Below are positions 35,563 to 48,500 of a stretch of 64,000 nt of DNA, piece by piece. Each line of letters starts with the position of its first letter. The first letter of the stretch is position 1. The translations under genes and the position numbers were made by a program. The notes beneath the pieces are model-generated. The model worked only from the letters and a program-made list of their open reading frames with translations. It did no database searches and was not told where the DNA came from. This DNA comes from Phycomyces blakesleeanus NRRL 1555(-) (Eukaryota > Mucoromycota > Mucoromycetes > Mucorales > Phycomycetaceae): assembly GCF_001638985.1 (NCBI RefSeq), contig NW_017265138.1, positions 1,913,993-1,977,992 of the forward strand, in the 5' to 3' direction.

Positions 35563-38115
35563 ATGTCTGTCGACAACTTCAAGACAAATATTTATGAATA
35601 TCTCGAGACATTACCAACAGTTACATTTCTGAGATTGTTTCAAAAACCCGCAACATGTCTTGCCATCTTTCGGTATAGATTAGATAACAATCTCTCTTTT
35701 TTTTTAATGATCTTTGTCCACGCACACACACACACACGCATATATACATATATACATATACATATATTGAGTCATTATTCTTTTCTTTTTCTTTATATGG
35801 AAATGAACTAGTCTTTTACCGAGTATCGGAAGACAGATTGTCATGTCTCTCTTATATGTTGAAACCTCAATTATTGCACAGGATGTAAACAGCTGGGTTA
35901 CCAAAGATGGTCAACGGTATGTTGACAGCCAAAACTCTGTTCACGCACAATACGTGATGTAGATTACAATGGCTCTTTTTTTTTCAAAAAATAATAATAA
36001 TATAAGAAACACATTCAAGCAAGAGTTTTCTTTTTCTTCGTCCTATTATCTGTTTGTTTATTATGATTTCTATTTGTATTTGTGTGTAGCAAACTTTCAG
36101 AAGCATTACTCAAATTGACTCGACTGCGGATACTCGAGCACAAAGACAATTGTTTGGTGATGAACGAGACATTCCGTCAAGAGTTTCGAAATGCACTTAC
36201 AGGAGGGTGAGCCAGAACAGCAAAAACTTGATACTTTTTTTTGAAATTATAGAAAGAAGGACTGATTGTCAAATATATATATATATATATACATATAAAA
36301 AAAACCAACAAAACCAACAAAACCAAACCCAAAATTGTGGATCAGAGGAACCCAACAATCTTTTGGACTTCCCTGTTCAACGCCTGACAAACATCCTGTA
36401 GATATCGCGTTCTTAGATCAATATGCAACACAGCAATGGGAGTCTATTCTTCATTACATGGTTGGCACATCACTCACAAAGAAACCGAGTCGAGGTGTCC
36501 TTAATCTTTTGGAACGTAGTCAACTTATGCAGACTAGGTAACTTAAATATATATTTCAAAAACTAGGTAACCAAATAGGAATTAATCTATTGCATGTGTG
36601 TTTATATGTGTATGGCGGTTGAGGATAGTCCAACAGATCAAACACACCTACAGATCACAAACAAGGGCTTTCAGTTTTTATTGCAAGATGTGAATACCCA
36701 AGTTTGGGCATTTTTACTACAGTATTTAGACATGGCAGAGGTAAAATAGCAACACTAATAATACTAATATCTGTCGAGTAAAACAAAAGAAATTCTATTC
36801 CTATTTTGCTTTATTAATTTTGTTTATTCCAAGGTTTTGCAAATGGATTTGGTAGAGGTCTTGAATTTCTTGTTTCAATTGGGTTCCTTAGAGCTAGGAG
36901 AGGTAATGCTTGATTTATTTATTTGTTTTTCTATAAAAAAAAGGCAAAGTTTAATGATCCAAACCGCTAACAAATAACATTTTTATAGAATTATTCGGTT
37001 GAGACTTTGACACAGACACAGCAACAAATGTTAGAAGACCTGAGAGATTATGGAATTGTTTATCAAAGAAAGGCAAGCAGTCTATTATTACTTCTATTAT
37101 ACAAATAATATATATATATATATATGATCTATTAACTATGAATTACTTATATTTTCTTATAGGGTGGATCACGTCGATACTACCCAACCCGTCTGGCTAC
37201 CACATTGACATCTGGAAATGCTGCCTTGGCTGGTGCAGCCCTCAAAAATTGTACAGGTCCTGAAGCTACAAAAACAACCACAACAGATGAGGAAGAGGGC
37301 GATCAGGGCTTTATGATTTTGGAAACCAATTACAGAGTATATGCTTACACTGGTAAGATATTATATAGATTATGAATAATAATAATAACAGCAATTATTA
37401 GACCTTTACTGTTATTCTTGTTCTTGTTTTTGTTATTTTTATTAATAATATTCAATGTAGATTCACCATTACAGATCGCAGTTTTAAATCTATTTGTAAA
37501 CTTGCAATCTCGGTTCAGAAACATGGTTGCTGGTGTCATTAGCCGTGAGAGTGTTAGAAACGCACTCTTAAAAGGAATCACTGCAGATCAAATTATTTCA
37601 TATATGCAAACCCATGCTCATCCACAAATGAGAAAAAAGGTAAAGTATCTCGAAAGAGAAGGGGGTAAAGAGGGGAACCTCTGCTTAAATTTTGAGCTTG
37701 CATTAATTTTTGTGATACTTACTTACTTAGACTCCTATCCTACCTCTGACCGTTGTGGATCAAATAAGACTATGGGAGATGGAAAGAAACCGATTAAAGA
37801 CAACTCCAGGTTGGTACAGGCATTCACTAAGAAAATAGATAGATAATCTCTGAATGATTATATATATATATATATTAGCCTACTTGTACCACGAATTTGG
37901 TACCCAAGCAGACTTTGATGCAGCAGAGAAACATGCACAAGAACTCGGCGTATTATTGTGGGCAAATCCAAAGAAGCGTACGATGATCATAACTCAAGAG
38001 TAAGTATTTGGAAATAAGCTTTTTTTATTGTTTTTTAATAACAAAGCAATTGTGTAGTGGTCACGATGGAGTTAAAGGATTTGTTAAACGCCGTATACAA
38101 AGCACCAAGTCATAA
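35563..38115 (+). CDS. TFB2: TFIIH subunit p52 (Tfb2 / GTF2H4)
   Basis: About 13 exons. The start [18 protein letters not shown] is followed by [18 protein letters not shown] and [17 protein letters not shown], the highly conserved Tfb2 N-terminus. Later exons give [51 protein letters not shown] and [15 protein letters not shown]. Then come [36 protein letters not shown] and [12 protein letters not shown]. The last exons give [27 protein letters not shown] and [14 protein letters not shown] then TAA. The final part is the Tfb2 C-terminal domain that pairs with Tfb5/p8. It anchors XPB (Ssl2) in TFIIH for transcription initiation and nucleotide excision repair. Several introns contain (TA)n tracts. 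Confidence 0.95.
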
Positions 38116-39500
38116 TACGTATATATATATATTCATATATATCTGTTATATTGTTTCCTACACGTATTCTTTTGTATCTAGTACAACGTACAATGCATAG
38201 AGTTAAATATTAAGAATAGGACAAATATTGAAAACAAAATTTCTTGTTGAGGTTTTTTTTTAAGAAAAATAATGATAATTATAATCATACTCCATATTTG
38301 TAAATAACCAAACCTCCAACTTAATCAAACAAGTACATCTTGGAGTTTTAGGTGGCAAGAAGCTGCGAAATATTGAACAGTTATTTCAATTAATGAAGCT
38401 CATACGCATCTCAAATAAGAATATATTATTATTATTATTACTATTCCAATATATATACAGAAAAGAAGATGACAGAACCCTACTGTTTACTAACATCTTC
38501 ACTCTTAAACAATTGAATATCTTTTATACTTTTATTTAATAAAAAGAGAGAGGCAGTTATAAAGTAAGATGTCTTGTAAAATCAGTAGTGCGCGTGAGAA
38601 AAGCTAAAATTGTTACAAATAAATACTAATGCTTAGTTACTAGGTTTCTAGAATATAGTAAAAGTTCCAAGAACCTGTCAGATTCCTGGATTACTCTATA
38701 TTGGCTTATAGGATTTACGTACATGTCTGTTACAAACATTGATAATTAATACATATCTATAGATACTTCCCCCTTTTTTTTAAATAAATAAATTTTCATC
38801 CCCAAACTGCATATGTTTAATATTTAATGAAGTTAAAGACATCCTGTAAATGCTCATTTGTTGCAATGATTGCGGATTTACTCAGGGGTCTTGTTACTGA
38901 CAGTTATGTAAATTACTCGATATATACCTATGATTGCTTATAAAATAGAATGAAAGAGAGGTTTGTATTGCATTTTATTAAAAGAAACGTAGTCAGTATA
39001 ATGAGTTTGGATTATTTGCCTGGTTGATTTAGCTGCTTTTAAGCTTTTGTTTGAGTCAAGATTTTATTATTGTCAGGGTGAGTTATTGATAGTCTAAAAA
39101 ATTAGCAAGATACCCTATAATAAGATACACAAAGAAGTCTACAAAGAATAAACCTTTTCTTTCAATAAAGAACAGAAACTAAATGACAAGCATTGTCAAC
39201 TTCACTCTTTAAAAAAACATATACATATATAGACTCTGGTGTAAAAAAAAATGTCAGTCACGACATATAATTCTTATCGTATCTAACCATGCGAGCCAGA
39301 CAACCGACGGCCCCGACTTTGACACACACACACACCAAAAAGAAAGCGATTGTTACTCCTCCCTAACCAGCCCCCCTTTTTTTCTTAGTCTATCTATCTA
39401 TCTATCTTTCATTCAATTTCTTTATTTATATATATCTTTGCTTTATACACCTCATTTCTCTTTTTTTAAGAAAAATTAATAACAATACCTCGGATAGAAG
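38116..39500. other. Intergenic spacer
   Basis: AT-rich spacer of about 1.4 kb with no supported ORF. The 5' leader of SCAMP contains a C-rich block (39368-39378) and TCTA repeats (39389-39410). Confidence 0.45.
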
Positions 39501-40619
39501 ATGGCCTACAAGAGTCCATATGAAGATGTATCCAATCCTTTTCAAGATCCCTCAATCACCTCTGCGCTGAATTCAAACAGAGAGGAAATGAGCTACAGTC
39601 TCGATGCAGATCCCACACACCATGATGACTTTTCAGGAACATCCTATCAACATCTCTCGGACACTCATGACCCTTATGGAAGCTCATTTACGCCCAAGGC
39701 ATCAGACCCGGTAGGAGAAGATTTGGCTGCCAAGGAAGAGGCTTTGCGTCAAAAGGAACGCGAACTGGCAGAGCGAGAGCGTATTTTGGAACAACAGCAG
39801 CTGCGACGCCAAGGAAGAGGAGGAGGAACAAACAACTTTCCTCCCTGTTTTCCACTCATGTACCTCGATATTCCGGCAGAGATTCCTCCAGAGCACCAGT
39901 GGACTGTGTGGTGGATATATCGTGAATGGCTACTGTTTGAACTGACATTGGTACTCAATTTTATTGCCTGTCTGTGCGTCCTTTTCTCGCACCCAGCCTC
40001 TGTGACCAGTGGACCGACAGATTTGGGCATTTCATTGACAGAAATGTTCACTCACACCCTTGCCAGTTTCTTCCTCTGGTACCGACCTGCTTACAACGCT
40101 TACATGAAGGATGTATCTCTTTATTACTGTAAGTACATTGTGATGAATGCGGATTGCTTTATAGAGTGAACAAGTGCATTTCCAAAGAGTGTTTTCTAAC
40201 TAATAAGATAATACTAATTGGGTATTTTTATTGTATATTTTTTTAACTATATATATGCAGTCTCGTTCTTTATCTTTAACGGTTTCCATATCCTTTACAC
40301 ATTCTACAAGGCAGTTGGTATCCCTTCAACGTAAGTATCAGTCTAGGGGTGCGACTTTTTATATACGCGTATATTGATTTTATTATTACTGTTATTTAGG
40401 GGTGGTGCTGGTCTAATTCTGTTGGTATCTTTGTTCTCTGACGGCTTCATTGTCACCGGTATCTTCACATTACTGGCTACCATCTGCTGGTTGGTCATGG
40501 GATTTGGAGCTATCTACCTTTATAAGCGTACCTATGACCACTATAAATCTACTGGACACACCTTTAGCGAGGCCAAGCAAGAAGCATTTGTGCGCATGGG
40601 TCGGTCTGCTTATACCTAA
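39501..40619 (+). CDS. Secretory carrier-associated membrane protein (SCAMP)
   Basis: Three exons, 39501-40128, 40261-40330 and 40400-40619, give 305 residues. The N-terminus holds an EH-domain-binding NPF motif (VSNPFQDPS). A charged coiled coil (LAAKEEALRQKERELAERERILEQQQ) and the SCAMP core follow: NFPPCFPLMYLDIPAEIPPEHQ, WWIYREWLLFELTL with LVLNFIACLCVLF (TM1), WYRPAYNAYMKD, FSFFIFNGFHILYTFYKAVGIP, LILLVSLFSDGFIVTGIFTLLA and ICWLVMGFGAIYLYKRTYDHY. Four membrane helices and a short cytosolic tail are the family layout. SCAMPs act in post-Golgi recycling and exo/endocytosis. To my knowledge they are absent from budding yeast, so presence here fits an early-diverging fungus. Confidence 0.95.
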
Positions 40620-41011
40620 ACAAAAACCAAAACCAAAACCAATAACGGCAATGACAAAAGAAGATACTATATAAAAAAAACTGTCGGTTTTACTTTAGAA
40701 GACAGTTTATTTTATATGCATATACATATCCATATATAAAAAATACACAAACACAAATACAAATACAAATACATCTGTTAAACAAACAGTCTTTCTGTCG
40801 TTGTTGTTGTTGTTTTTTTTTACCCCGCCAGTTCCAACCCACCAAAAAGCGGGGCTTTCACATGCAAAATCCATTTCTTGGTTTCCATGTGATTGCTTAT
40901 TTCTTACCAATGCCTATTATATCTTTTTTTCTTCTTCTTTGTTCCTATCGCTCTTTCCTCTCTTTCTTCCTTTCCTCTTCTTCTTTCTAAAGTAGAAAAA
41001 GTAATTCTTCT
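40620..41011. other. Short intergenic region (SCAMP 3' UTR and ABCD promoter)
   Basis: Contains CAAAAC and ACAAATACAAATAC short repeats (40620-40770), then a C/T-rich leader (40930-40990) directly before the ABCD start codon. ORFs here are low-complexity. Confidence 0.45.
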
Positions 41012-44000
41012 ATGCAGCTCCTCTCGAAGCCGATATCCGGCCATTCGTGGCTTCAGAAGAATAAGACGATTGCGTTATCGTCTCTTCTGGCTGCTGCTGC
41101 TGCTGCTGCTTACCAGACCCAGCGGACAAAACGCAAGTCCACGAATGATGGGGTACTCGAAGAAACCACTCAGGACGTCTTTAGACGACACAAGAAAATA
41201 TTCCCAGTGTCCGATCTAAATGCCAAAGTCGGCGTCAACAATGAGTTTAAGCGACAACTCAAAGCCATTGCGACCATCATCTTTCCTCATTGGCACACCA
41301 AAGAAGCTCTTTTGTTGATCCTTCATTCCGTTTTCTTGATCCTAAGAACATATCTTAGTGTTGTTGTAGCGCGTCTAGACGGTCGTATTGTCAGAGATCT
41401 GGTCCGTACTTCTTTGCAGTGTGTGTAAACGTGTATATTTATCTGACATGTCAGGGGCGTTTTTGCGGATTTATATATCCTTTGTTTGTTTGTTTGTTTG
41501 TTTATTTGTTTGTGTGTGTGTGTATGTGTGTCTATAGGTTAATGGAGATGGTAAAGAATTCCTCAAAGGATTGGGATACTGGTTTGCAATCGCCATTCCT
41601 GCAACATACACCAACAGTATGGTGAGTAACTAGAGAATAAAACAGAAAATATGTGAATTGAAGAGAAAATAAGAAATCTGTCATAGCTATATATATTGTG
41701 GATGTACGTGTACGCTTACGTGTGTATGTATGTATGTGTGTGTATACATAGATTCGTTATCTCCAATCCAAATTATCTATTGGCTTCCGTACTCGGTTGA
41801 CACGTTACGTTCACGACCTTTACCTTGATCCCCAACGCACCTTCTACAAGGTTATCAATTTGGATGGTCGTATTCAAGGAGCAGATCAGTAAGAAGAAGG
41901 AGAAGATTAACAACAAAAGATTATAATAGAGAGAAGCATTTTTAAGAGAAAGAGAAAGAAAGAGAGAAAAAGCAGGTATTTAATACAATGTATCTTGACA
42001 GGTACATTACAACAGACGTAGCAAAGTTTTGCGACACACTTGCTTCTCTGTACTCCAATCTCGCCAAACCTATGCTTGATACCCTCATCTTCAACTACCA
42101 GCTCGTTAAATCCATCGGTGTTGTTGGTACCTTTGGTCTTACAGTCAATTACTTTGTCACTGCTCGTCTCTTGCGTGCTGTAACGCCATCTTTTGGAAAA
42201 CTGGCTGCTATTGAAGCCAAATTGGAGGTAAAGTGAGGCAAAGTAAAGTAGTAAAAATCAAACCACAAGCAAAAGTAGAAGAAAGAGAATCAATTGAACA
42301 ATTAAAGATTTTATTGGTTGGATATTTATAATAAACGTATATAAAATAGGGTGATTTCCGTGCTGCACACACCCGACTGATTACAAATGCAGAAGAAATT
42401 GCATTCTACAACGGAGCAAACCTAGAGCACTCTATCCTTGATAGAGCATACACTCGTCTAATCAAACACATCAACACTATCTACAAGATCAGAATTAGCT
42501 ACAACATGTTTGAAGACTTTTTGATCAAATACGCTTGGAGTGCATTTGGTTTGGGTCTGTGCTCTATCCCTGTATTTTTACCAGACCTGGCCGGTCAGCG
42601 TTCTGTAGCTGCTGCTGCTGCCTCTGAAGGATCGGATGAAAATGTAAAGGTTGGATCACACACCCGTGGATTCATTACCAACAAGAGGTATGATACTAAT
42701 AATGAGCTTGGACTTTAAAAACAAACGAACAAACAGGCAGACATATAAAAGGTTGTTTGAATGAAATATTGATATTAATGAATTATTTCTACATTATTAT
42801 TATTATTACAGATTGTTAATCTCGCTGGCAGACGCAGGTGGAAGAATGATGTATTCTTACAAGGAGTTAGCAGAATTGGCAGGTTACACATCGCGTGTTT
42901 ATGGTCTCCTGTCTATTCTGCACGCACTTCATGCATCGGAGTACGACGGACCCGAGGATGCTCGTCGTTTTGCCCTCACAAACATCAAGGGAAAAGTCGA
43001 GCTAGGCATAGACGGCATCAAATTCGATAAGGTTCCTATCGTTGCTCCTTCATCAGGACCAGATAACGTAGGCGAACTGTTGGTGAACGACTTGACACTT
43101 GATGTCCAGCCCGGAGAGCATCTCATGGTGACGGGTCCAAACGGTGTCGGAAAGACTGCAGTTGCTCGCGTCATTGCTTCTTTGTGGCCTGTGTTTGGTA
43201 TGTTGTACATAGCGCATAGTGCATAATACAAGAAAACAATCTAGTTTTAAGATGTAGAACACTAATCTTTGTTATTATTGAAAATTTAAATTACAAAAGA
43301 GGGAAAGCTTTCTAAGCCCTATGACAAGGATATCTTTTATATTCCTCAACGCCCTTACCTCAGCCTTGGTACTTTGAGAGATCAGTAAGTATATTTGATC
43401 AGATTAGATTTATTTATTTTAAAAAAAAAAAGAAGCTCACAATGCAACTTTGTCTATTCAGGGTCATTTATCCTCATTCTTATGAAGACATGAAGAAGAG
43501 TGGACGGACAGACAAAGAACTTATGGAGATCTTAAAGGTTGTTCACTTGGCCTATATCCCTGACCGTGAAGGTGGATGGGAGACTCAGAAGGAGTGGAAG
43601 GATGTATTTTCTGGTGGAGAGAAGCAGCGCGTAAGTTATATAGATATCATAATAAGTAAAAAAAACAATCTTAAAATACAGGCCAATATAAACAAAAGAG
43701 ACAAGTTGACTGATAGCTATATATATTAACAATGATTTATAGGTTGGAATGGCACGATTGTTTTACCATCATCCCAAGTATGCTGTACTTGATGAGTGCA
43801 CTAGTGCTGTTTCTACTGATGTTGAAGGTCTCATGTACGCACACGCCAAGGACATGGGAATCAGTAGGTTTTATATATATATCAAAGAAGAAAGAAAGAA
43901 ACAACTCGTATTAACTATGATACAACATAGCTCTATTGACAATCTCTCATCGTCCTGCCCTATTCAAGTACCACAAGCACATCCTTCGACTAACAGGTAA

Positions 44001-44154
44001 CCAAGGCGAGTGGGAAATGGAAGCCATTGGTACCAAGGAACAAAAGCAGTCGATTGGAAAAGAGATGCACTCGCTTGAGGCTAAGCTTAAGGAGGTTGAA
44101 TCTCTCAAGGCTCGTCTGATTGCCATTGATAGTGAGTTGAGTCTAAAGGTCTAA
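41012..44154 (+). CDS. Peroxisomal long-chain fatty acid ABC half-transporter (ABCD family, Pxa1/Pxa2-like)
   Basis: Spliced gene; exon 1 is 41012-41401 ([15 protein letters not shown]). ABCD hallmarks occur in order: [43 protein letters not shown]-like [14 protein letters not shown], the EAA-type loop ([17 protein letters not shown]), [29 protein letters not shown]. The nucleotide-binding domain has Walker [11 protein letters not shown]-loop [21 protein letters not shown], signature FSGGEKQR, Walker [13 protein letters not shown] and switch [11 protein letters not shown]. The usual ABCD Walker A is GPNGCGKS, so Val and Thr are local changes but compatible with activity. It should dimerise in the peroxisome membrane and import fatty acyl-CoA for beta-oxidation. 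An N-terminal Ala run (about residues 26-33) comes from GCT repeats. A short C-terminal coiled coil follows the NBD. Confidence 0.94.
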
Positions 44155-45561
44155 AGAAAGTATATACATTATAGTATATTATTTTTTCTGTTCCTTTCTA
44201 TTTATCCTATCTATATTTCTATCTCTACATCTTCTACATCTACCTCTTACTCTCTATACCTACCTATATCAAAAAATATCAGACAATACAATCAATACAA
44301 GTATTTGCTTTTTATCCGTGTAAACAAATCAGACCTTATATATCAATTCCACCTCTTTTTCTGTCTCTTCACTGTGATCAAAATATGACTTTTAAAACGT
44401 AGTAAAAAGAAAACATAATGTGAGCTGTTTGAATTTGCAGTGTATTGTATGATATCTACATGCCAAAATGATCGCATCTTCTCCACACACCCAATACATA
44501 CCTACATTATTAGGATTATTTTAAAAAGGAAATTTGTGTAAATACCCCAGATAATTCAGTTGCAAGTCTTTCGCATATATATGACAAAAGAAACGATTGT
44601 CTTGTTGCATGTTTTAAAGATTATTGTTATTATTATGTAATCAGATATGTATGCATGTACCTTTCTTTTGTGCAATACAAGGTTTTATTAAATCACCCCA
44701 AAAAATAAACAGGGCATACTTTCTACAAAGAAGAATATAATATACATTGGAAGATATTTCTTTTTTAAAAAGAAACACATACACCAAAAAGTGTATGGGA
44801 AGGTATTAAACTAATGACTATAAAGACAGGAAGGAATACAGAAAATCAAAAGTAAGAAAACAGAAGGGAAAGAATGGAAATCAGCTCACTTCACTAGCCC
44901 GCTTCTATTGGAGCCCTCAAACCTGCTTCTAAACCCGGTTCAGTATAAAAATTAATTTGTTAAAGACTCTTTGCTTAAAATTGTGATATAGCTCGCTCTT
45001 TTCTTATGCTTTCTAACTCTGTAAAACGCGGTATGAACTTCACAGCCAGCAAATCTCTATTATTTTCCTTCAGCTTGAACCATATTGCTATTATGGCTAT
45101 GAAGTGGGAGGTATATTTGCTTGAATTTTCTACCAAGGTTCACTTCCCAGTAAGTTAGCTCTCTATCTTTCACTGAGTGCTGTTTGGACACTGTGTTCCC
45201 CAAACTTTTCCTCCTGACCTCTTTTTGTTTTAGCAAGAAGAATAATAATAATTGTGATACTACTCCTATTAGGATATTCATGCCATAAGCTATTGGCTGT
45301 GTTTTATTGGCTCTCTCACTAGAGACAGAAAAAGGATTATAGAGATTGTTTGTTTGTTTGTATGCTTGTTTATTTGTCAAAAAGTATTTGGATTTATATC
45401 CTTGTGTGAATGTGAATATAGGTGGGGGTGTTTGAGCGTTTCCCAAAGTAGTAACAAAAAATAAGAAGGAGAGAACGACTGTGTGTGTGTGTGTGTGTGT
45501 GGGTGGGTGGGTGTGGGCGTGCGAGTGAATTTTTTTAAGGTTTTTTCTAACAAATTTACAT
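44155..45561. other. Convergent intergenic region
   Basis: Spacer between two convergent genes. It holds pyrimidine repeats (CTACATC, 44228-44270), and a (GT)n/(GGGT)n tract at 45481-45518 close to the downstream minus-strand gene's stop. The long minus-strand ORF that starts inside the next gene is a shadow. Confidence 0.45.
45481..45518. repeat. (GT)n(GGGT)n microsatellite
   Basis: GT dinucleotide run passing into GGGT repeats; the G-rich strand could form a G-quadruplex. Confidence 0.9.
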
Positions 45562-48500
45562 TTAATCTTCCTGACCATACCAAGGACAGTTTCCGTACAC
45601 AGCGGCACTTTCTTCTGTGTCCTTGACACATCGGAATCCGATAGCGGCCGAACGATCAAGAGAGGGTGACATAAGCAAGTATTTGCCATGCTCGTCATTT
45701 CTATAGGCCTGAGGGAAGTATTTATCGCTGTACTGGGGCTTGTAGTAAGATCCACCACGGATAACAGCAGCGCGGGTGTGCTCATCAACATAGACGTCTG
45801 TCCACTCCCACACATTGCCAACCAAATCATAGACACCAAACACTGAACGGCCTTGGATATGGGTGTCCACATCGGCAGCAGGATGATTAGGATAGAGACG
45901 GTCACGGCCAGTGTAGGGTTCTGGTACTTTGGTTTCATCCCAGCACTCACCCCAAGGATAAGCGCGGTATTCAACACCACCTTGAGCCACGTACTGCCAC
46001 TCCCATTCGTGAGGCAAGCTATACACAGAGCAGAATATGATAAAAATGTGATGTGTGATGAGTTTACAGCAATAACAAACATACAAAAAAATATATAATT
46101 CACAATAGACTTGAAAGTTCTCTTGATCCTTACCGTTTTCCAGCCCATTTGGCATAAGCACGGGCATCTTCAATCGAGACGTGAGTAACAGGCTTGTTTC
46201 CGTTATCACAGGGGTAATTTCCTTCAACCCAGTGCTTGAGGAAGTTTGTGGGGTCAGCAGGTTGATACTTTGAGTCGTCCAAGAATTCCTTGAACTGTTT
46301 CTCTGTTACAGGATAGATATCCATATAAAACGATCTCATCTTTATTTGGTGAGGGTGATGAACTCGGGTCGGTTCAAATCTAAAGATTTACACAAACTTG
46401 TCAGTAACATATTTTATTTTATTTTATGTAGTAAATTTTCTTTTCTTTTTCTTTAAATAATAATAATATATACACTTACTCCCAAGGATACTTAATGTCA
46501 ACACCAGGATATTCTGATCCTATTGGTATATAAAAGAATATAGAGTAAATAAGTCAATAAATCAATAATAACGAAATTGGTATTGGTATTGAAGGATAAA
46601 CATATGTTTTTTTATACCTGGAGGATGAGGTTCACGACCATTGATACGGAATTCAAAGTGGTCACCATCAATGCGAACCATGAAGGGTGGAGCTTCACTG
46701 GAAATTGGTGATACAGTAACCTCGTCGAGTTCTTGCCAGAGGATAGAGCTGGAAATAGGATACCGCTGGAGAGGGATCTTGGAGCGTTCGGCCATGAATT
46801 TCAAGAAGACTTCAAACTCATGGGGTAATTGTACCATGTCTGGCGATACAAAGATGCAACCGTAACCCTTGGGTTCGATATCAAAGCTCAGGGTAGCCAA
46901 GCCATCGACAACATTGGAAGGATAGATTTCTTGACCGTGCCAGACATCGTAGAACTGATAGCCGATCTGGTAGGCTACCACAATCTGATGGCCGGTCACC
47001 TGGAAGGGACCTCGGTTGACGAATGTCCAGAGGACCTGTTCGGGTGTGGTAGATGAGCGCCAGCGACTGCTAAACACATTCTTGTAGTTGATGCAAGGCG
47101 AGTGAGGTTCCCATTCAGGAGAGCTGAAGAAGGTTGGGCCAAAAGCACGAAGGATACCAGAAGTGCGGCGAAGTGCCTCACCATCACGGGGGCTCATCTG
47201 GTTCCAGGTACCAAAGATGTTTTCCCATGTTTCAATACCAATACCTTTATAGTACAAACACAAACACAGAATAAAATAAAATAATGATAATGATAATAAT
47301 TAGCCTTTTTGCTTTGTGTGTTTGGATATAATTCCAAAGAGAGATAGAGAGAACAAAGAGCATACCATTGAAGAATGCATGCTGAATCAATTCTGTCTTG
47401 TTACGGGACCAACGATCCATAGAGTGTGTCATATGTTTGGGCTCAAAATATTTACGGGATGCAATAGTAGGCACACGGCTGCAAGAAATGCAGAAAAAAA
47501 AAATATGTCGGTCAAGAGTACATTGTGCATGCATGAGTGCATAATTATTATAATTATTTCTTACAGCTTAGTGTCATATTTGGCTATTAATAAAAAAAAT
47601 ACAAAGACAATTTATAAATACTTGAGCTCAATAGACATCATATTATAACTTACCCATATCCATAGTGTTATAGCGCAGGATCTAAGATATAATTAAATCA
47701 TTAGTGTCTTTGTAATTCAATTCATAATTCTTGATACTTACGGCTGTGTCATCTTCATCCGGGCCTCGGCTCATTGACTCGGAAGAGTGTGCTGTAGCTT
47801 GAAGCACAAGTGGGTGGCCAATTGCAAGCGAATTGAGCCAGTAATCTTGCGTGATAAACGAAACATCGCTGGACATGCCATCCACATTGTACTCCTCTGT
47901 TTCACGAATAGACAAATCATCGGTAAGTAATCACCGATAGTAATGATTAGCAAAAAGAAAAAAAGGCTTACTAAAGAGTCTTGGAAGGATATAACTCCAG
48001 GCAGCTTGAGGGTCTCTCTATTAAAGAAATATATAATTTAAGAATTGTATATTCAATAAAGTTAAAAAAAAAAAAAGGGGGGGGGGGGGGGGGGGGAAGA
48101 AGCCGACTTTGCTTTTAAGGTTTTAATTACGGGGCCCTTTTCCCCAGCAAGGGCAGGGAAAAAAACCCTTAAACCTTTTTTGGGGAAATGTTCCACTAAA
48201 CCCCGGGTTCCCAAAGGACCCGAAAAAAAAAAAAAAAAAAGGGGATGGATTGGTTGGTGAATAAAAATTGTTATTGGACCCTTGAAAAAAAAGGTGTCCC
48301 ACCCCCCGGAAAGGCCCCGAAAAAATCTTCTGGGTTACCACTGTCCCATCCCCTGGTGGGGACTGGGGGCCAAATCTTCCTTTCCCAAAAAAAAAAAAAA
48401 AGTTTTTTCGNNNNNNNNNNNNNNNNNNNNNNNNNNNNNNNNNNNNNNNNNNNNNNNNNNNNNNNNNNNNNNNNNNNNNNNNNNNNNNNNNNNNNNNNNN

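Noticed and set aside
45060..46148. 362-codon minus-strand ORF
   Set aside because: It is out of frame with the FGE domain over shared sequence, reads through an intron and repeat tracts, and has low-complexity content.
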